Shown: positions 7,655 through 16,487, counted from the stretch's first letter. The stretch: 64,000 nucleotides of DNA from Pseudomaricurvus sp033283175 (GCA_033283175.1 JAWMQM010000001.1:1302001-1366000); one strand, 5' to 3'. Notes: generated from the letters alone by a model not told the origin. Numbers and translations are program-made.

Positions 7655-8743
7655 TCATGACAATTGCTGAAAAATCTTTTTCATTAAGCTGGGCGGTAAA
7701 CTCATTGTGTTGTACAAATCAAACAGCGGCGTCATCTCATCGTGTGCCAGCCTGAATTGTCTGCAGGCATCTGAGCCTAGTAATTTTTCACCCCAGTAGA
7801 TGGTTTCAAACATTTCGATAATATGGACGGGCTCTATCTGCTCTTGTGGCCATTGATCCGGGCGCTCCGCAAACGGCATCAGAAAGTTAAGGGCATGGTT
7901 CAATTTATTTTTGTAAGTGGTTAACTGAACTTTGGTCCTGTTTCCCATTTCTGCCAGATGCAACAGCTTAGATAAGTTATAAAAATGATAAAACAGACTT
8001 TTTGTTCGATCATTTTCTTCAGGCTGTGAACCGGAGGCATCAATTTGTGTATTCAGTCGGTTTTTTTTAGCCCCGTGTAAATAATAGCGAGCACGCCATT
8101 CTCGCTTAATAAAGAGTAAATTACAGACATATTGCACATCGAATGCAGTGCCGTGATTATTCGGTCTTTCCTGCTCCTTGCGGCCTAGACGGCTTTTGGC
8201 AAGCCAGCGGACAAATTGCTTGAACCACAATGAAAGACCGGACATGGTTTCAGGTTTGAGTTGACCTTCTTTTTCCAGAAAGGTGATGGCACCAAGCAAA
8301 TGATAGAAATCATAAGTGTCGATAATACCGACCCCGCTGGATTTTTTGCCTGGCACTAATTGAGCGTACTCCATATTGGGATTCATTCTGGTTTTGGGAT
8401 TGATAAACCAGGTAAAAATGTATTCCTGAGCACGGATAGCGTACTTAGGGTCCTTTGTTAATTTATAAGCCAGAGACAACAAAACAACCGAGTCGATGAA
8501 GGCACCTAGCCGTTTTCGGTCAAAATTGGGACCGTGGTTTTCAGGATTGGGCTGTCCGTCCCGCCGTACGTATTTCTCTCCTTCACGCCACCAATACAGC
8601 CGACCACTCACATAATTATGAGGATCGTCGTTAAACAGGAGTTCAGGCTTATCTGTCACAGAAGGAGGAGGCGCCGAAAGGCATTGGGTTATCAATGGCT
8701 CCAGACAATCAAAATGAATAGGAGAATCGCTCAATTTCTTCAC
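7655..8743 (-). CDS. Alginate lyase family (PL5-like) protein without signal peptide
   Basis: 362 aa with an alpha/alpha-toroid alginate-lyase pattern: SGRLYWW near 46-52, NPKTRMNPNMEYAQ near 115-128, the active-site NNHGT at 195-199, then R246 and the Tyr residues Y252/Y255 expected for catalysis. Family members split mannuronate-rich polysaccharides by beta-elimination in the periplasm, but this product starts MKKLSDSPIHF with no signal sequence, so it is either cytoplasmic or has another substrate. Its start overlaps the end of the upstream sulfotransferase gene by 35 bp, implying coupled translation. Its base composition is clearly AT-richer than the flanking core genes, a sign of transfer. 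Confidence 0.8.
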   Translation of the reverse strand: MKKLSDSPIHFDCLEPLITQCLSAPPPSVTDKPELLFNDDPHNYVSGRLYWWREGEKYVRRDGQPNPENHGPNFDRKRLGAFIDSVVLLSLAYKLTKDPKYAIRAQEYIFTWFINPKTRMNPNMEYAQLVPGKKSSGVGIIDTYDFYHLLGAITFLEKEGQLKPETMSGLSLWFKQFVRWLAKSRLGRKEQERPNNHGTAFDVQYVCNLLFIKREWRARYYLHGAKKNRLNTQIDASGSQPEENDRTKSLFYHFYNLSKLLHLAEMGNRTKVQLTTYKNKLNHALNFLMPFAERPDQWPQEQIEPVHIIEMFETIYWGEKLLGSDACRQFRLAHDEMTPLFDLYNTMSLPPSLMKKIFQQLS

Positions 8744-9332
8744 CGTATAAGGCTTCTACTTTGAGTTTGATATCAGGCGTATAGTAGGTTCTATAGTCAC
8801 GTCTGGCACTAGTATTGAGCTTTGGCAAGCGAAACGGCAATACTTTTATTTTCCAGGAAATAGTCAGCAGATCCCGTTTCAAGTTCTCATACTTTCCCAG
8901 AAAATCCACAAGAATCTCGCCATTTTCATCCGTCAGGTAATGCAGTTGGCCAGGGGGCTGTGTAGTATCCAGCCATTCTTCGAATGAGCCAGGATCGGGC
9001 TTGCCAAATTGCACGGATTTTGGGTCTTTTCGAGCGGATCGGCTGTACTCATAAAAAGACACAAGCCGATCATAAGGGTTTCTGAGAAACGTGAAAGTAA
9101 AGCAGCGATCCCACTCTTCTCTTCCAATGATCTGGATGATGTCCTGCGCTGAAATATGCTGCCAGTTTTCAGCACGGAATTGCTCCTTGGATTCGTCAGG
9201 AATTCGCCCCCAAAGGTGTTCTTGTCCTGTTCGTTTAAAAACCTTTCTTTTCTTCAGTGCGTTCGCCAAGCTGGTGCCTGCTGTCTTCGGTATCCAGACA
9301 TATGCAGTACCTTTTTCCTTGGAGTAAGGCAT
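8709..9332 (-). CDS. Sulfotransferase family 2-like protein
   Basis: 207 aa. The N-terminal IPKTAGTSL is the 5-prime-phosphosulfate-binding loop and FLRNPYDRLVSFY (about 80-92) the 3-prime-phosphate motif of PAPS-dependent carbohydrate sulfotransferases. Such enzymes transfer sulfate from PAPS to sugars. No signal peptide or membrane segment is visible, so it should act in the cytosol, for example on lipid-linked or nucleotide-linked saccharides. It overlaps the downstream alginate-lyase-like gene, so both probably work on the same polysaccharide. AT-rich relative to neighbours. No PAPS synthesis genes are in the window. Confidence 0.82.
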   Translation of the reverse strand: MPYSKEKGTAYVWIPKTAGTSLANALKKRKVFKRTGQEHLWGRIPDESKEQFRAENWQHISAQDIIQIIGREEWDRCFTFTFLRNPYDRLVSFYEYSRSARKDPKSVQFGKPDPGSFEEWLDTTQPPGQLHYLTDENGEILVDFLGKYENLKRDLLTISWKIKVLPFRLPKLNTSARRDYRTYYTPDIKLKVEALYGEEIERFSYSF

Positions 9333-9488
9333 GCCGATATTTCCTTAAAACGATAGATGATGAATAGCCGCGGAATTTTGACACAACTGGTGCCTATTTA
9401 CAGCAGGATGGATTGAAGGATAAAAAGGCCAGCGACAATGCTGGATAGGACGCAGGTACGCGTAATTGTGGATTGGCTGAGCAACACC

Positions 9489-9840
9489 GGGATGTGAGAC
9501 TGGCCACGCTTCTTGTGGTCAACAATTAGACAATTCACCCAAAAAAATGCCAAGGGGTGACTACCCAACACCCTATACTGTCAAATAAACCTCGGCTCAC
9601 GGCATATAAAAACATATTCCTACCCCGCCAGTTTTGCGACCTTTCGCTATAAGTAATCTACCGCCACACTCCCTTGGCCATTCATCCCCACCCCCTCGGC
9701 TTGCTACAATGCCGCTCCCCACAATTCTGCGGATATCCAGGGTCGATGACCAACCTCAATCCCCGTCAACGTGAAGCGGTACGCTACATTGACGGCCCTG
9801 CCCTCGTGCTGGCGGGTGCCGGCAGTGGCAAAACCAGTGT
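9489..9840. repeat. Direct repeat, right copy (functional rep promoter and 5-prime end)
   Basis: Partner of 6675-7026. It carries the whole leader of the intact rep gene plus, at its left edge, a segment weakly resembling the start of the REC-GGDEF gene, so it looks like the original intergenic boundary duplicated on the far side of the insertion. 9333-9488 contains nothing else I can identify. Confidence 0.88.
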
Positions 9841-11767
9841 GATTACCCGAAAGATCGCCTACCTGATTGAGGAGTGCGGCCTGCAGGCCCGCCATATTGC
9901 CGCCCTGACTTTTACCAACAAGGCGGCGCGGGAGATGAAAGAGCGGGTCGGGCATCTGGTAAAAGGCAGCGCCAGCCGGGGGCTGACGGTCTCCACCTTC
10001 CACAACCTCGGCCTCAATATCATCCGTAAGGAGCACAAGGCGCTGGGCTTCAAGCCGGGCTTCTCCATCTTCGACGCCGAAGACGCCCGCTCGCTGCTGA
10101 AAGAGTTGATGCTGAAAGACGGCGATCTGGACAGCGACCACCTGGACCTGGTGCAGAACCAGATCTCCAACTGGAAGAACGACCTCTGGTCCCCCAGCCA
10201 GGCCCTCAGCAAGGCCAGCAGTCCCGGCGAGGAGAAGATTGCCCACGTCTACCGCGCCTACAACGCCGCCCTGCTGGCCTACAACGCGGTGGACTTCGAT
10301 GACCTGATCCTGATCCCGGCCCAGCTGTTTCTCGACCACCCCGAGATCCTCAAGCGCTGGCAGAGCAAGATCCGCTACCTGCTGGTGGACGAATACCAGG
10401 ACACCAACTCCAGCCAGTACCTGCTGGTAAAGCTGCTGATTGGCGACCGCGGCGCCCTCACCGTGGTGGGAGACGACGACCAGTCCATCTACGCCTGGCG
10501 CGGCGCGCGGCCGGAGAACCTGTCGCTGCTGCGCCAGGATTTCCCCACCCTCAAGGTGATCAAACTGGAGCAGAACTACCGCTCCACTTCCCGCATCCTG
10601 CGCTGCGCCAACCACCTCATCGCCCACAACCCCCACGAGTTCGACAAGGCGCTGTGGAGTGAGATGGGGCTGGGGGAGAACCTGCGGGTGATCCGCTGCG
10701 CCAACGAGGATGCCGAGGCCGAGCGGGTGGCCGCCGAAATCTTTACCCAGCGCCAGAACCGCCGTGCCCGCTATGGCGACTTCGCTATCCTCTACCGCGG
10801 CAACCACCAGGCGCGACTGCTGGAGATGAAGCTGCAGCAGCACCAGATTCCCTACACCATCAGCGGCGGCACCTCGTTTTTCTCCAAGACCGAGATCAAG
10901 GACATCCTCGCCTACCTGCGGCTGGTGGTGAACCCGGACGACGACAACGCCTTCCTGCGCATCATCAATACGCCGCGGCGGCAGATCGGCCCCAACACCC
11001 TGGAGGCACTGGGGCGCTACGCCACCGAGCGCGAGATCAGCCTCTTTGCCGCCTGCCAGGAGCTGGGTGTGCAGAGCCAGATCCCGAAACAGAGCCTTGA
11101 GCGTATTGAGCGCTTCACCCACTGGCTGCTGCAGGTGGGTGAGAACAGCCGTGGGCGTGACCCGGTGGGCGCCGTGCGGGAGATGGTGGAAGACATCGAC
11201 TACGAATCCTGGCTGCACCAGAACGCCTCCAGCCCCAAGGTGGCGGAGCGGCGACTGGAAAACGTCTGGTACCTGCTGGACTCCATCCGCACCATCATCG
11301 AACGGGACGACGCCGAGGACGGCAGCGGCAGCCTGGAGAGCGCCATCAGCAAACTGCTGCTGCGGGATATGCTGGAACGCCAGTCGGAGGCGGAAGAGGA
11401 GCCGGACCAGGTACAGATGATGACCCTGCACGCCAGCAAGGGGCTGGAATTCCCCTATGTGTTCCTGGTGGGCGTGGAAGAGGACATACTGCCGCATCGC
11501 TCCAGCATCGAAGAGGACAACGTGGCCGAGGAGCGCCGCCTCGCCTACGTGGGCATCACCCGCGCCAAGAAGGTGCTGCACATGACCCTGGCGGCCAAGC
11601 GCAAACAGTTCGGTGAAGTGTGGGACACCACGCCCAGCCGCTTCCTCGACGAACTGCCGCCGGAAGATGTGGACCGCGAGGGCTTTGGGGATAACAGCCC
11701 TGAGGTAAACCGCGCCCGCGGCAAAGAGACCCTCGGCAACCTGCTGAGCATGTTCGACGATCTCTGA
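9746..11767 (+). CDS. rep: ATP-dependent DNA helicase Rep
   Basis: 673 aa from ATG 9746, exactly the length of E. coli Rep; the upstream open extension is discarded for that reason. SF1A 3-prime-to-5-prime helicase that clears proteins ahead of the replication fork. Motifs in order: I AGAGSGKTS near 23-31, II VDEYQDTN, III GDDDQSIYAWRGA, IV QNYRS, V TLHASKGLEFP, VI with VGITRAKK. The C-terminus is short and lacks the Tudor-like extension of UvrD. Its leader is duplicated at 6675-6931, probably a by-product of the insertion upstream. Confidence 0.96.
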   Translation: MTNLNPRQREAVRYIDGPALVLAGAGSGKTSVITRKIAYLIEECGLQARHIAALTFTNKAAREMKERVGHLVKGSASRGLTVSTFHNLGLNIIRKEHKALGFKPGFSIFDAEDARSLLKELMLKDGDLDSDHLDLVQNQISNWKNDLWSPSQALSKASSPGEEKIAHVYRAYNAALLAYNAVDFDDLILIPAQLFLDHPEILKRWQSKIRYLLVDEYQDTNSSQYLLVKLLIGDRGALTVVGDDDQSIYAWRGARPENLSLLRQDFPTLKVIKLEQNYRSTSRILRCANHLIAHNPHEFDKALWSEMGLGENLRVIRCANEDAEAERVAAEIFTQRQNRRARYGDFAILYRGNHQARLLEMKLQQHQIPYTISGGTSFFSKTEIKDILAYLRLVVNPDDDNAFLRIINTPRRQIGPNTLEALGRYATEREISLFAACQELGVQSQIPKQSLERIERFTHWLLQVGENSRGRDPVGAVREMVEDIDYESWLHQNASSPKVAERRLENVWYLLDSIRTIIERDDAEDGSGSLESAISKLLLRDMLERQSEAEEEPDQVQMMTLHASKGLEFPYVFLVGVEEDILPHRSSIEEDNVAEERRLAYVGITRAKKVLHMTLAAKRKQFGEVWDTTPSRFLDELPPEDVDREGFGDNSPEVNRARGKETLGNLLSMFDDL

Positions 11768-11889
11768 CCCCCGCTCCCGGTCGGCGCCCCGGCATCACTC
11801 ACGCATCTGCCGAATTGACCTCACCAGCGATATTCCGCAAGATGCTGGCCACTGCATTTGTAACCCCTGATGTAACCCCTGACCTCCGG

Positions 11890-12627
11890 ATGAATATGAC
11901 TACTCCCCGCTTTTCCCTGCTGAACATCACCCGGTTGCTGGCCGCTGCTGCCGCCGCAACCGTCCTCAATGCCGCCGCCGAACAGACCGCAATTGGCGAT
12001 GACGGCCGCGAAATCCTGCTGAAAGACAACGGCACCTGGGAGTACAAGGAGAAGGATCGCTTCGGCACCAGCGAGTCAGGATCCCGCGTGCGCCTGAAAG
12101 ACAATGGCAGCTGGGAGTTTGTGGATAACAAGGTAGCGCCAGCGCCCAAAGCCATCACCGCGCCAGCCGCTGCGAAAAGCACCTTTGTGGCCAGCAACCT
12201 GAACTTTGCGCTGCAGGATGTCACCATCCACTCCAAGAAAAACAAAATTCCCAACAGCAACAACTACCGCGTCGAGAGCAAAACCCAGCTGGACTTCAAG
12301 GTATTGGTATCGGAGGTCAACAAGAGTGACCTGGCGGTCAAGCTCAAGGACAAGTCCCTGTTTCGGGTAAGCGACGATACCGACAAGCAGTACGAGATTC
12401 TCTCCGTCAAGCCCGCCGCCGCCAACCTGAAACCCGGACAGAGCTACGTGTTTACCGTCATGGTAGATGAAGCCCCCAAGTACAGCTTTTTCTCGCTGGG
12501 CGGGCGCGTCAAGGAGATGTACATCGAGATCGACAAAGCCGTGTTCGGCACCGCCTCTGACGTCAAGATGACCAAGAGCACCGACGACGTCAAAGAGTAC
12601 GTCAACGGCAAGCTGGAAGAGAAATAA
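11890..12627 (+). CDS. DUF3157 family secreted protein
   Basis: 245 aa from ATG 11890 (or ATG 11896). A signal peptide covers roughly residues 1-29 (hydrophobic LLAAAAAATVLNAAAE). The mature N-terminus has two copies of a short motif, LKDNGTWEY and LKDNGSWEF, typical of the DUF3157 family, followed by a beta-rich domain of about 140 residues with an extracellular-adhesin-like feel. The function of the family is unknown. Transcribed after rep on the same strand but separated by 122 bp. Confidence 0.72.
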   Translation: MNMTTPRFSLLNITRLLAAAAAATVLNAAAEQTAIGDDGREILLKDNGTWEYKEKDRFGTSESGSRVRLKDNGSWEFVDNKVAPAPKAITAPAAAKSTFVASNLNFALQDVTIHSKKNKIPNSNNYRVESKTQLDFKVLVSEVNKSDLAVKLKDKSLFRVSDDTDKQYEILSVKPAAANLKPGQSYVFTVMVDEAPKYSFFSLGGRVKEMYIEIDKAVFGTASDVKMTKSTDDVKEYVNGKLEEK

Positions 12628-12631
12628 GCAA

Positions 12632-12650
12632 CCGGGGCCTTGCGCCCCGG
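12632..12650 (+). terminator. Hairpin after the DUF3157 gene
   Basis: Perfect 7 bp GC stem (12632-12638 with 12644-12650, arm CCGGGGC) four nt beyond the stop codon. No T-run follows, so termination would be weak or factor-dependent. Confidence 0.45.
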
Positions 12651-12674
12651 CAGCGTGACACCCAACAAGACCCC

Positions 12675-13145
12675 GTCATTGCGAGGAGTGCAGCGACGAA
12701 GCAATCCATGCCTGACACAGATTCAGGTCCGGAGTGAGCATGGGTTGCCGCGCTACGCTCGCAACGACGTGAAGTTTTTATCAGGTCGTCATTGCGAGGA
12801 GTGCAGCGCCAAACGTTGGGGCCTTAAGCCAGGAAGCAATCCACGTGTGGCACAGATGCAAGTCCGGAGTGAGCATGGGTTGCCGCGCTGCGCTCGCAAC
12901 GACGTGAAGTTTTTACCAGGTCGTCATTGCGAGGAGTGCAGCGCCAAAAGTAGGGGCCTTAAGCCAGGAAGCAACAAGGTGAATTGCCCGAGGGCAAGAG
13001 AGGGTGGCCTGGGCCGTCCACGTGTGGCACAGATGCAAGTCCGGAGTGAGCATGGGTTGCCACGCTACGCTCGCAACGACGTGAAGTTTTTACCAGCTCG
13101 TCATTGCGAGGAGCGCTTTTCAGCTACGAAGCAATCCATGTTTGG
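12675..13145. repeat. Family A dispersed repeat cluster (three full, one partial unit)
   Basis: Units begin GTCATTGCGAGGAG and end CTCGCAACGAC, the two ends forming imperfect inverted repeats. Full units: 12675-12768, 12788-12903, 12923-13080; a truncated unit starts at 13100. They share CCGGAGTGAGCATGGGTTGC and differ by central insertions (such as GGGGCCTTAAGCCAGGAAGC), giving lengths of 94, 116 and 158 bp. The cluster fills the gap between the convergent DUF3157 and rph genes. The same family recurs at 36413-36825. It resembles a non-autonomous mobile or REP-like element; no transposase is present. Confidence 0.85.
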
Positions 13146-13243
13146 CACTTTTCAGGACTCCCGGCAGACATACCCCCCCTCTTGCCACACAATAATAAGA
13201 GTGGGCACTCTGGGGTGGGTGGGAAGCCAGTCCTGCACAGGCC

Positions 13244-13963
13244 TCAGCCTTCCAACACCTGCTTCTGCAAATCGTGCAATTCAGCAATCCCTTTCTTCGC
13301 CAGCGCCAGCATGGCCGCAAATTCAGCCTCGGAGAAAGGCGCCCCTTCCGCCGTACCCTGAATCTCGATAATACCGCCGTCATCACCCATAACGATGTTC
13401 ATATCGGTCTCGGCACTGGAGTCCTCCGGGTAGTCCAGGTCCAGCACCGGCTCGCCGTCATAGATACCCACTGATACCGACGCGATCATGCGCGCCAGTG
13501 GCTCGCCCTTGAGCATACCCTTGCCCTTCATGTACGCCAGCGCATCCGCCAGCGCCACACAGGCACCGGTAATGGACGCTGTGCGGGTGCCGCCATCGGC
13601 CTGAATCACATCGCAATCGATCTTGATGGTGTTCTCGCCCAGGGCCGACATATCAATGGCTGCGCGCAGGGAGCGGCCGATCAGACGCTGGATCTCCACG
13701 GTACGACCGCCCTGTTTGCCGGACGACGCTTCGCGCTTCATGCGGGTGCCGGTAGAACGGGGCAGCATGCCGTACTCTGCGGTCACCCAGCCCAGGCCCT
13801 CGCCGCGCATAAACGGCGGTACACCGGCTTCCACAGAAGCGGTACAGATCACCTTGGTATTACCGAACTCCACCAGTACCGAGCCCTCGGCGTGACAGGT
13901 GAAATTGCGGGTGAAGCGTATATCGCGCAGGGAGTCTGGCGCACGGCCGCTGGGTCGTTGCAT
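13244..13963 (-). CDS. rph: Ribonuclease PH
   Basis: 239 aa from ATG 13963, which has a GAGG seven bases upstream (the extra in-frame TTG two codons earlier is unlikely). Phosphorolytic 3-prime-to-5-prime exoribonuclease that trims tRNA and rRNA 3-prime ends. It begins MQRPSGRAPD, the family signature, and carries the GGTRTASITGA segment of the phosphate-binding region. Divergent from yicC, as in many gammaproteobacteria. Confidence 0.95.
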   Translation of the reverse strand: MQRPSGRAPDSLRDIRFTRNFTCHAEGSVLVEFGNTKVICTASVEAGVPPFMRGEGLGWVTAEYGMLPRSTGTRMKREASSGKQGGRTVEIQRLIGRSLRAAIDMSALGENTIKIDCDVIQADGGTRTASITGACVALADALAYMKGKGMLKGEPLARMIASVSVGIYDGEPVLDLDYPEDSSAETDMNIVMGDDGGIIEIQGTAEGAPFSEAEFAAMLALAKKGIAELHDLQKQVLEG

Positions 13964-14154
13964 GGGCAAACCTCAAGTGTGGGAACTGTCTCTGACCCCG
14001 ACAGCGCGGGATCAACGTGGGGCGGCATTATACCCGATGGCCGGGCAGAGTCCGACCGCTGCGGGTCTGTGCTAAGATGCCCGAACCCGCCGGGGGCAGC
14101 CAACCGCCCGCCGGGCCCACGATAAAAGCAAGATACAAGTAAGAGGAGTGTCGT

Positions 14155-15021
14155 ATGCCCTGCAGTATGACCGGCTTCGCCCGGCAGGAAGCCAACTACC
14201 CCTGGGGAACCCTGGTCTGGGAAGTCCGCAGCGTGAACCACCGCTATCTGGAGCCGCACCTGCGCCTGCCGGAACTGGTGCGTGAACTGGAGCCCGCCGT
14301 GCGCGAAGAGATGCGCAAACAGCTCTCCCGCGGCAAGGTGGAAGCCTCCTTCACCTACCAGCTGAGCGGCGACAGCGCACAGACCCTCACCGTCAACGAA
14401 TCCCTGTTGCAGCAGCTGAGCCAGGCACTGCAGCACGTCGACCAGCAACTGCCCAACCCTGCACCGGTGAGCCCACTGGACGTGCTGCGCTGGCCCGGCA
14501 TGATCGGCGAGTACAAGCTGGATCGCGAAGCGGTACTGGAAGCCGCCCTGGAGCTGTTCAAAAAAGCGCTCACCGGCCTTATCGACCACCGCGCCCGCGA
14601 AGGCGCCGAACTGCAGCAGCTGATCGAAACCCGCCTCGACGGCATCAGCGAGCAGGTGATACAGGTGCGCGCCATGCTGCCCACCATCCTGCAGAGCCAA
14701 CGCCAGCGCCTGCTGGACAAACTCACCAGCATCAAGGCCGAACTGGACCAGGATCGTCTCGAACAGGAGATGGTCTACCTGGCCCAGAAGAGCGATGTGG
14801 ACGAGGAACTGGACCGCCTCGACACCCACGTCACCGAAGTGCGCCGCACCCTCAAGCAGAAGGGCGCCGTCGGCCGCCGGCTGGACTTCCTCATGCAGGA
14901 GCTCAACCGCGAAGCCAACACCCTGTCATCCAAGTCAATCGTGTCGGAGACCACGCAGGCGGCGGTGGAGCTGAAGGTGTTGATTGAGCAGATGCGGGAG
15001 CAGGTGCAGAACATTGAGTAG
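14155..15021 (+). CDS. yicC: YicC family endoribonuclease
   Basis: 288 aa, full length. N-terminal MTGFAR and the C-terminal DUF1732 segment VGRRLDFLMQELNREANT are diagnostic. YicC is a clamp-like endoribonuclease involved in small-RNA turnover in E. coli. A strong ribosome-binding site (GAGGAG) precedes the ATG. In related genomes gmk follows directly; here about 7 kb of accessory genes separates the two. Confidence 0.93.
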   Translation: MPCSMTGFARQEANYPWGTLVWEVRSVNHRYLEPHLRLPELVRELEPAVREEMRKQLSRGKVEASFTYQLSGDSAQTLTVNESLLQQLSQALQHVDQQLPNPAPVSPLDVLRWPGMIGEYKLDREAVLEAALELFKKALTGLIDHRAREGAELQQLIETRLDGISEQVIQVRAMLPTILQSQRQRLLDKLTSIKAELDQDRLEQEMVYLAQKSDVDEELDRLDTHVTEVRRTLKQKGAVGRRLDFLMQELNREANTLSSKSIVSETTQAAVELKVLIEQMREQVQNIE

Positions 15022-15080
15022 GCCCCTGAACGGAAGCCCCCTGGAATCCGGCCTTGCTCACCTCACGTTAAAGACAATTC

Positions 15081-15242
15081 TCAGACCCGGTAGATTGAGG
15101 TCGCCCTCGCGGCGTCCTCCACCAACGCATCAATCAACACCCTTTGCCCCGGCTTGAGGCAGCGCGAGCGGGGCCAGACAGCGTGGATTGGCATCTCCAC
15201 ACCCACGTACTGTTCCAGCACCGGAACCAGCGCACCAGTGGT
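15081..15242 (-). pseudogene. C-terminal relic of a LysR-type regulator
   Basis: Minus-strand codons read GALVPVLEQYVG..MPIHAVWPRS..KPGQRVLIDALVE to a TGA at 15081, the last ~50 residues of a LysR substrate-binding domain of the kind that follows the YPxxRxxxPKVRxFIDxL pattern. The upstream part is replaced by the end of the GST gene in another frame, so the regulator is truncated and dead. It marks an old recombination junction at the edge of the accessory block. Confidence 0.75.
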
Positions 15243-15249
15243 GCAGGGT

Positions 15250-15960
15250 TTAGTCCCCTTTTGTTCTGCCTTCGATCTGATGAATGTTGCCAGCGGCGGA
15301 CCAGCCCTCTGAGTTTTCCGGGTGCCAGAGATTGATCGCTCGTTGCACCGCGGGCCGCTGGGCAATGCGTTCGTGCCAGTCGATGATGTGCGGGAACTCT
15401 TCCAGACTGCCGATCTGGTTGCGATATTGGTCGACCCAGGTCCAGGACGAGATGTCCGCGATGGTGTAATCACCACAGATGTACTCCCGGCCCGCCAATT
15501 GACGCTCCAGTACCCCGTAAAGCCGGCGCACCTCGCGACGATAACGATGAATGGGGTAACTGTAATCCCGCTCATCCCGGTCGGGCAAATTGGAAACCCT
15601 GAGAAACCAGCTGAGCTGGCCACCCATGGGACCGAGCCCGGCATTCTGCCAGAACACCCATGAGTCTACCCAGCAACGGGCCACTTCATCGGTCGGATAC
15701 AGCAGGCCACTCTTGCGCCCCAGATACTGCAGAATCGCCCCGGATTCGAACAACTTGATGCGTCGGCCATCGTCAGTCCAGTCCACCAGTGCCGGAATGC
15801 GATTGTTGGGACTGATCTCGAGGTAGTCGGGATCTTGTTGCTCACCAACGAGAATATTGACCGGCTTCAGGGTGTAGGGCAGTCCCATCTCCTCAACGGC
15901 AATACTGATCTTTTTGCCATTGGGACTGGGAAAGTAGAAAAGCTCCATGGCGTTACCCAT
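15250..15960 (-). CDS. Glutathione S-transferase, YfcG/Nu-class-like
   Basis: 236 aa from ATG 15960; a GTG just before it and ATG 15948 (MELFYFPSPNGKK, aligning with the YfcG start) are alternatives. Thioredoxin-fold N-terminal domain with the Nu-class PNGKK motif in place of a catalytic Ser/Cys and the cis-Pro segment SPNNRIPALVD near 50-60, then an all-helical C-terminal domain. Nu-class members have glutathione-dependent disulfide reductase or peroxide activity. The start overlaps the cupin stop codon, so the two are co-translated; it is the last gene of the sulfotransferase operon. Confidence 0.88.
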   Translation of the reverse strand: MGNAMELFYFPSPNGKKISIAVEEMGLPYTLKPVNILVGEQQDPDYLEISPNNRIPALVDWTDDGRRIKLFESGAILQYLGRKSGLLYPTDEVARCWVDSWVFWQNAGLGPMGGQLSWFLRVSNLPDRDERDYSYPIHRYRREVRRLYGVLERQLAGREYICGDYTIADISSWTWVDQYRNQIGSLEEFPHIIDWHERIAQRPAVQRAINLWHPENSEGWSAAGNIHQIEGRTKGD

Positions 15961-16412
15961 CACTTCATCTCACGGAACTGCATTTCAATGTGCGCACGGG
16001 CCTGAATGCCGATATCAGGAAAGGTGGAAACATCCAGAAAATCCCGGCCGCCAACATCGTAGAAAACCGCCACCTCATCGCTGCGATTTTGCAGATGGTG
16101 TGCGTTCGGGTCACCCGCCTTGAAGGCCACGCAATCCCCGGCCTGCAAAACTTCTTCACCTTGATCGGTCACCAGCACCAGTTCACCGGACACCACAATA
16201 ACCAGCTCATCATTGGTCTTGTGCCAGTGCCGTTGCGTTGACCAGCTGCCCGGTTGTAACTCCACCCGGTTGACGCCAAATTGGGTCAGCTTATAGCGGC
16301 CCGTTACCGGCCAGGTGGTTCTGCCTTTACAGGGTTCATCGTGGGGGGATGGATAGCTCGCGCCTTTGATCGCCCTGGTCTCATCAAACGTCGCTTTCAA
16401 CATATTGGTCAC
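15960..16412 (-). CDS. Cupin domain protein
   Basis: 150 aa, a single small beta-barrel. Cupin motif 1 reads RHWHKTNDELVIVVSGE and motif 2 GDCVAFKAGDPNAHHLQN, keeping the metal-binding His/Glu pattern. Similar stand-alone cupins bind a divalent metal and act as isomerases, dioxygenases or sugar-binding proteins; nothing here decides between them. It lies 75 bp after the unknown 347 aa gene and overlaps the GST gene, inside the AraC-flanked group. Confidence 0.8.
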   Translation of the reverse strand: MTNMLKATFDETRAIKGASYPSPHDEPCKGRTTWPVTGRYKLTQFGVNRVELQPGSWSTQRHWHKTNDELVIVVSGELVLVTDQGEEVLQAGDCVAFKAGDPNAHHLQNRSDEVAVFYDVGGRDFLDVSTFPDIGIQARAHIEMQFREMK

Positions 16413-16487
16413 TCGATGGCTGCTGTCGATAAATTATGTGTGTGTAACAGTCTGGAAGAGATACGGTTCCTTCGCCAATACCGCGCA

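Noticed and set aside
8709..9332. Insertion sequence or phage origin for the AT-rich pair
   Set aside because: No transposase, integrase or inverted ends were found; only the duplicated rep segment brackets it.
9704..11581. Long minus-strand open frame (625 codons) opposite rep
   Set aside because: Antisense shadow of a GC-rich gene; the rep frame carries all helicase motifs and the correct length.
12675..13145. Regular-looking repeats that might be a CRISPR array
   Set aside because: Unit lengths vary (94-158 bp), spacers are themselves repeated, and no cas genes are near.
12640..13371. A 243-codon open frame after the DUF3157 gene
   Set aside because: It runs through the family A repeats and into rph antisense; its product is a repeated HCEEC..LKPGSN pattern made by the repeat units, not a protein.
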